64,000 nucleotides of DNA from assembly GCF_004345645.1 (NCBI RefSeq), contig NZ_SLWS01000010.1:248001-312000 (forward strand), written 5' to 3'. Position 1 is the stretch's first letter; every line of letters begins with the position of its first letter. Shown here one piece after another: positions 60,163 through 64,000 of the stretch. The position numbers and the translations under genes are program-made. The notes beneath the pieces are model-generated. The model searched no databases. It saw only the letters and a list, made by a program, of their open reading frames with translations, and had not been told where the DNA came from. The DNA comes from Actinocrispum wychmicini (GTDB lineage: Bacteria; Actinomycetota; Actinomycetes; Mycobacteriales; Pseudonocardiaceae).

Positions 60163-63100
60163 ATGGCGAACGACGAGAAACTGCGCGAGTACCTCAAGCG
60201 GGTCACCGGGGACCTGCACCGGACCCGGCTGCGGCTGGCGGAGGCGACCGGCCGGCACGCCGAGCCGATGGCGGTCGTCGGCATGACGTGCAGATACCCC
60301 GGTGGGGTAACCTCGCCCGAGGATCTCTGGCAGCTCGTCGCCGACGGCCGGGACGCGGTCGGCGGTTTTCCCACCGACCGTGGGTGGGACATGACCGGGC
60401 GCGGCGCGTTCCTGGCCGACGTCGCGGGTTTCGACGCCGGCTTCTTCGGGATCAGCCCGCGCGAGGCGCTCGGCATGGACCCGCAGCAGCGGCTGATGCT
60501 GGAGATCTGCTGGGAGGCGTTCGAACGGGCCGGGATCGACCCGAGGTCGGTCCGTGGTCGGCAAGTGGGTGTCTTCGTCGGCTCCGGCCGGCAGGACTAC
60601 GAGTACCTTGTGGACACCAGCGGCACCGACAACTCGGCCGCCGCGATCTCCGGCCGGGTCGCGTCCGCGCTCGGCCTGGAAGGCCCGGCGTTCACTGTGG
60701 ACACCGCATGCTCGTCGTCGCTGGTGGCGATCCACCTGGCCACACAGGCACTTCGCTCGGGGGAGTGCTCGCTGGCGTTGGCGGGCGGCGTGATGGTGAT
60801 GTCCACGCCGACCTCCTTCAGCCGCGGTCTGGCCGCGGACGGCCGCTGCAAGTCGTTCTCCGAGTCCGCTGACGGCGCCGGTTGGTCCGAGGGTGCCGGC
60901 GTGCTGTTGCTGGAACGGCTGTCCGACGCGGAACGAAACGACCACCCGGTACTGGCCGTCATCAGGGGATCCGCGGTGAACCAGGACGGGTTGACCGCGC
61001 CGAGCGGCCCGGCCCAGCAGCGGGTCATCCAGCAGGCACTGGCCAACGCCCGGCTGTCTCCGTCCGATGTGGACGTCGTGGAGGGGCACGGCACCGGGGC
61101 CACGCTCGGCGACCAGGTCGAGGCGAATGCCCTCGTTTCGGCGTACGGCCAGAACCGGGACCGGCCGTTGCTGCTGGGGTCGATCAAGTCGAACATCGGG
61201 CACGCGCAGGCCGCGGCCGGCGTAGGCGGCGTGATCAAGATGGTGATGGCCATGCGGCACGGCCTGGTCCCGCCGACGCTGCACGTCACCGAGCCGTCCA
61301 CGCACGTGGACTGGGCCGCCGGGGCCGTCGAGCTGGTCACCCGGGCGACGCGGTGGCCGGACAGCACGCATCCACGCCGCGCGGGCGTGTCGTCGTTCGG
61401 CGTGACCGGCACGAACGCCCACGTGATCCTTGAGCAGGCCCCGCCGGTGGAGATGTCGGACGAGCTCGAGCCGGAACACTGGCCGGCCGGGTTCCCGATC
61501 CCGTGGATCGTGTCCGCGCGGAGCCGGCCGGGTCTGCTGGCCCAGGCCGAGAACCTGCTCGCGCACATCGACGACCAGGCCGACATCGATCTGGCGTTCA
61601 CCCTCGCCACCTGTCGGGCCTCGCTGGACCACCGCGCGATCGTCCTCGCCGAGAACAGGACCAAAGCCGTCGAGGGACTTCGGGCGGTCGCCGCCGGTGC
61701 CGGCGAGACGCGCACGGACGGGTTGCTGGCGTTCCTGTTCACCGGCCAGGGCGCCCAACGGCTGGGCATGGGCCGCGAACTGTACGCGACCTTCCCCGTG
61801 TTCGCCGAGGCCATGGACGCGGTCCTGGCGCACCTGGACGTGCCGGACGTGATGTTCGGGTCCGACGCGGACCTGCTCGACCAGACCGGGAACGCCCAGC
61901 CGGCGCTGTTCGCCATCGAGGTCGCCCTGTACCGGCTCGTCGAGTCGTGGGGCATCCGCCCGGACTACCTCGCCGGGCACTCCGTCGGTGAGATCGCCGC
62001 CGCGCACGTGGCCGGTGTGCTGTCCCTTGAGGACGCTTGCGCGCTGGTCTCCGCGCGCGGCCAGCTGATGCAGGACCTGCCGCCGGGTGGGGCGATGGTC
62101 GTGGTGCAGGCCAACGAGCACGAAGTCGAGCCGCTGCTCACCGCCCGGGTGTCGATCGCCGCGGTGAACGGACCCGACTCGGTCGTCATCGCCGGTGACG
62201 AGGCCGAGGTCCTCGCCATCGCCGGCCGGTTCGAGCACACCAAACGGTTGCGGGTATCGCACGCGTTCCATTCCGTGCTGATGGAACCCATGCTGGCGGA
62301 GTTCCGGGCGATCGCGGAGCAATTGACATATCACATTTCGGCCGTCCCGATCGTCTCCACAGTTATGGGAGACATCGCTGACGACATCGACACCCCGGAG
62401 TACTGGGTCCGGCACGCCCGCCAGGCCGTCCGGTTCGCTGACGGCATCCGCTGCCTTTCGGCACAGGGTGTCACGAAGTTCCTTGAGCTGGGCCCGGACG
62501 GCGTGCTGACCGGCATGGCCGGCCAGACCGTGCCGGACGCGCTGCTCGTGCCGATCATGCGACGCACCAGACCCGAGGTCGGCACCCTGCTGAACGCCGT
62601 CGCCCAGCTGTACGTGTCCGGTGTGGACATCGACTGGCCGGCGTTCTTCGCCGGCTCCGGCGGCAGCCGGGTGGACCTGCCGACGTACCCGTTCCAGCGC
62701 GCCCGGTACTGGGCTGGGAGCGCTCCCAGCCCGGTCCGGACCACCGTGGTCCCCTTGGCGACCGGCGGTGTCGTGCTGAACGCCGAGGTGACGGTGCGGT
62801 CCTGGCTGGCTGATCACGTGGTCGACGGCTCGGTCGTCTTCCCAGGGACCGGATTCGTCGAGCTCGCACTGCAGGCGGGCCGCGCCGCCGGCCATCCCGC
62901 GGTGGACGAGCTGACCCTGGAGAGCCCGCTGGTCATGCCGGCGGACGGCCCGGTCCAGATCCAGGTCAGCGTCGACGACCGCGCGCTGGTGATCCACTCC
63001 CGGACCGAGGACGGACCGTGGATCCCGCACGCCCACGGCACAGTGGGCGCGGGCTCGTCGGCGTTGACCGAGCTGGTCGACTGGCCGCCCACGGGGACCG

Positions 63101-64000
63101 AGGTGGATGTCGACGCCTGCTACGCGGGCCTCGGCTACGGGCCGGCCTTCAAGGCACTCCGGAAGGTGTGGCGGGACGGCGATGTCGTGTATGCCGAAGC
63201 CATGCTGCCCGCGCCGCGCGACGACTTCGGCATGCACCCGGCCCTGCTGGACGCATGCCTGCACGCCGCCATGGTCACGGGCGAATCCGGGCGGATCATG
63301 GTGCCGTTCGCGTGGTCCGGCGTCCGGCTGTACGCCCCGGGCGCGACCAGTGTCCGCATCCGGCTGACCCCTGACGGTGCAGGCGGGGTGGCGCTGTTCG
63401 TGGCGGACGAGGCCGGGCAACCGGTGATGGACGTGGACCGGGTCGTGCTGCGGGCCGGCGAGCCGGTCGCGCGCACCAGCCGGGACGACCTGTTCGAAGT
63501 GCGGTGGACGGCTCTTCCAACGGTCACCGCCAGGCCGTCCGCGGTGTCCACTTTGGAATGGGACGACCTGTACGGACCAATGGACCTTGGGCCGGTTCCG
63601 GACATCGTGTTCCTGCGCCCGGACGACACGGACGTGCACGCGGCCACCCGCCGGATGCTGTCGACCATGCAGTGCTGGCTCAAGGACGCCCGGTTCGCGC
63701 CGTCCCGGCTGCTCGTGCTCACCAGCGGCGCGGTGGCGTTGCCCGGCGAGGACGTCACAGACCTGGCCGGCGCGGCGATCTGGGGGATGGTCCGCGCGGC
63801 CCAACTGGAGGCGCCGGACCGGTTCCTGATCGCGGACATCGACGACACCGCGGACATCTCGGCGATCGTCGCCACCGACGAACCCCAGTCCGTGGTCCGC
63901 GCCGGCACTCTCTACGGCGCCCGGCTCGCCCCGGCCGTCGCCGCGCCGCGTGATGTCACGTTCGACGGAACGGTCCTGATCACGGGGGGAACGGGCGCGC
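60163..64000 (+). CDS. type I polyketide synthase PKS4: KS-AT-DH-KR... (partial, runs off right edge)
   Basis: At least 1279 residues, open to the right edge, from ATG 60163 with GGAG upstream. An N-terminal docking helix (EKLREYLKRVTGDLHRTRLRLAEA) opens it. KS: C183, with two small deletions relative to the other KS domains (5 residues after VMSTP, 4 in the NQDG...LTAPS segment) and HGTGA instead of HGTGT; KSNIGHAQ is present. AT: S607 with GHSVGE and HAFH (H700, H703), so malonyl type. DH: H885 (HVVDGSVVFP) and D1030. A KR begins with ITGGTGA at the last bases. It probably continues to an ACP and perhaps further modules or a release domain beyond the window. Confidence 0.9.
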   Translation, partial: MANDEKLREYLKRVTGDLHRTRLRLAEATGRHAEPMAVVGMTCRYPGGVTSPEDLWQLVADGRDAVGGFPTDRGWDMTGRGAFLADVAGFDAGFFGISPREALGMDPQQRLMLEICWEAFERAGIDPRSVRGRQVGVFVGSGRQDYEYLVDTSGTDNSAAAISGRVASALGLEGPAFTVDTACSSSLVAIHLATQALRSGECSLALAGGVMVMSTPTSFSRGLAADGRCKSFSESADGAGWSEGAGVLLLERLSDAERNDHPVLAVIRGSAVNQDGLTAPSGPAQQRVIQQALANARLSPSDVDVVEGHGTGATLGDQVEANALVSAYGQNRDRPLLLGSIKSNIGHAQAAAGVGGVIKMVMAMRHGLVPPTLHVTEPSTHVDWAAGAVELVTRATRWPDSTHPRRAGVSSFGVTGTNAHVILEQAPPVEMSDELEPEHWPAGFPIPWIVSARSRPGLLAQAENLLAHIDDQADIDLAFTLATCRASLDHRAIVLAENRTKAVEGLRAVAAGAGETRTDGLLAFLFTGQGAQRLGMGRELYATFPVFAEAMDAVLAHLDVPDVMFGSDADLLDQTGNAQPALFAIEVALYRLVESWGIRPDYLAGHSVGEIAAAHVAGVLSLEDACALVSARGQLMQDLPPGGAMVVVQANEHEVEPLLTARVSIAAVNGPDSVVIAGDEAEVLAIAGRFEHTKRLRVSHAFHSVLMEPMLAEFRAIAEQLTYHISAVPIVSTVMGDIADDIDTPEYWVRHARQAVRFADGIRCLSAQGVTKFLELGPDGVLTGMAGQTVPDALLVPIMRRTRPEVGTLLNAVAQLYVSGVDIDWPAFFAGSGGSRVDLPTYPFQRARYWAGSAPSPVRTTVVPLATGGVVLNAEVTVRSWLADHVVDGSVVFPGTGFVELALQAGRAAGHPAVDELTLESPLVMPADGPVQIQVSVDDRALVIHSRTEDGPWIPHAHGTVGAGSSALTELVDWPPTGTEVDVDACYAGLGYGPAFKALRKVWRDGDVVYAEAMLPAPRDDFGMHPALLDACLHAAMVTGESGRIMVPFAWSGVRLYAPGATSVRIRLTPDGAGGVALFVADEAGQPVMDVDRVVLRAGEPVARTSRDDLFEVRWTALPTVTARPSAVSTLEWDDLYGPMDLGPVPDIVFLRPDDTDVHAATRRMLSTMQCWLKDARFAPSRLLVLTSGAVALPGEDVTDLAGAAIWGMVRAAQLEAPDRFLIADIDDTADISAIVATDEPQSVVRAGTLYGARLAPAVAAPRDVTFDGTVLITGGTGA

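Noticed and set aside
60058..63804. A 1248-codon minus-strand open frame opposite PKS4
   Set aside because: Same cause: antisense shadow of a high-GC coding region whose real frame has clear KS, AT and DH motifs.

Overview
The window is high-GC actinomycete chromosome. SARP/AfsR-type and LAL-type regulators, a PadR repressor, type I PKS megagenes, GTG starts, rare TTA codons in regulatory and PKS genes and ApbE-linked electron transfer genes all point that way. The style of the PKS and RiPP genes suggests Pseudonocardiales; this placement is inference, as no rRNA or tRNA gene was found.

Bases 1 to 24.2 kb are mostly ordinary accessory metabolism and regulation. In order they hold an ABC exporter (permease cut by the left edge), a DUF89 phosphatase/CaiB CoA-transferase pair, a sporadically distributed TIGR04141-like protein, a DUF2306 membrane protein, a SARP-NB-ARC-TPR regulator divergent from an AlkB-like dioxygenase, a tandem universal stress protein, a PadR regulator with an FAD monooxygenase, and a secreted sialidase-fold protein. 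These are followed by a tightly overlapping five-gene electron-transfer operon (small membrane protein, ApbE, ferric-reductase-like membrane protein, NuoF-like protein, ferredoxin), a two-gene nSTAND/WD40 system, a sugar O-acetyltransferase divergent from a LacI regulator around a perfect operator, and a secreted tannase/feruloyl esterase. From 24.2 to 25.3 kb there is no clear gene, but several large palindromes and direct repeats mark what looks like the edge of an island.

From about 25.7 kb to beyond the right edge lies a candidate hybrid RiPP-polyketide cluster. It has a 67-residue candidate precursor peptide, a fused leader-binding/YcaO cyclodehydratase and a SagB-type azoline dehydrogenase in one tight operon. 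Next come a histidine kinase, a response regulator, a hypothetical protein and a LAL-LuxR activator, then a free-standing PqqD-like (RRE) protein directly in front of four collinear type I PKS genes. The PKS modules are all of the DH-KR type; every AT with an intact active site carries the malonyl-type HAFH motif, so a polyene-like chain is expected.

The PKS is unusual. It opens with a bare ACP and no loading AT or KS. Modules 1 and 2 of the first protein carry complementary lesions, so together they keep one usable KS, AT, DH, KR-tyrosine and ACP. The second protein starts inside a KS-less module remnant just after a 160-bp palindromic element, and the third protein is a bare KS-AT whose AT has lost its catalytic His. 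All these losses keep the reading frame. Sequence motifs shared upstream of the precursor peptide and of PKS genes suggest that the RiPP and PKS halves are co-regulated. The last PKS gene runs off the right edge in its KR domain.
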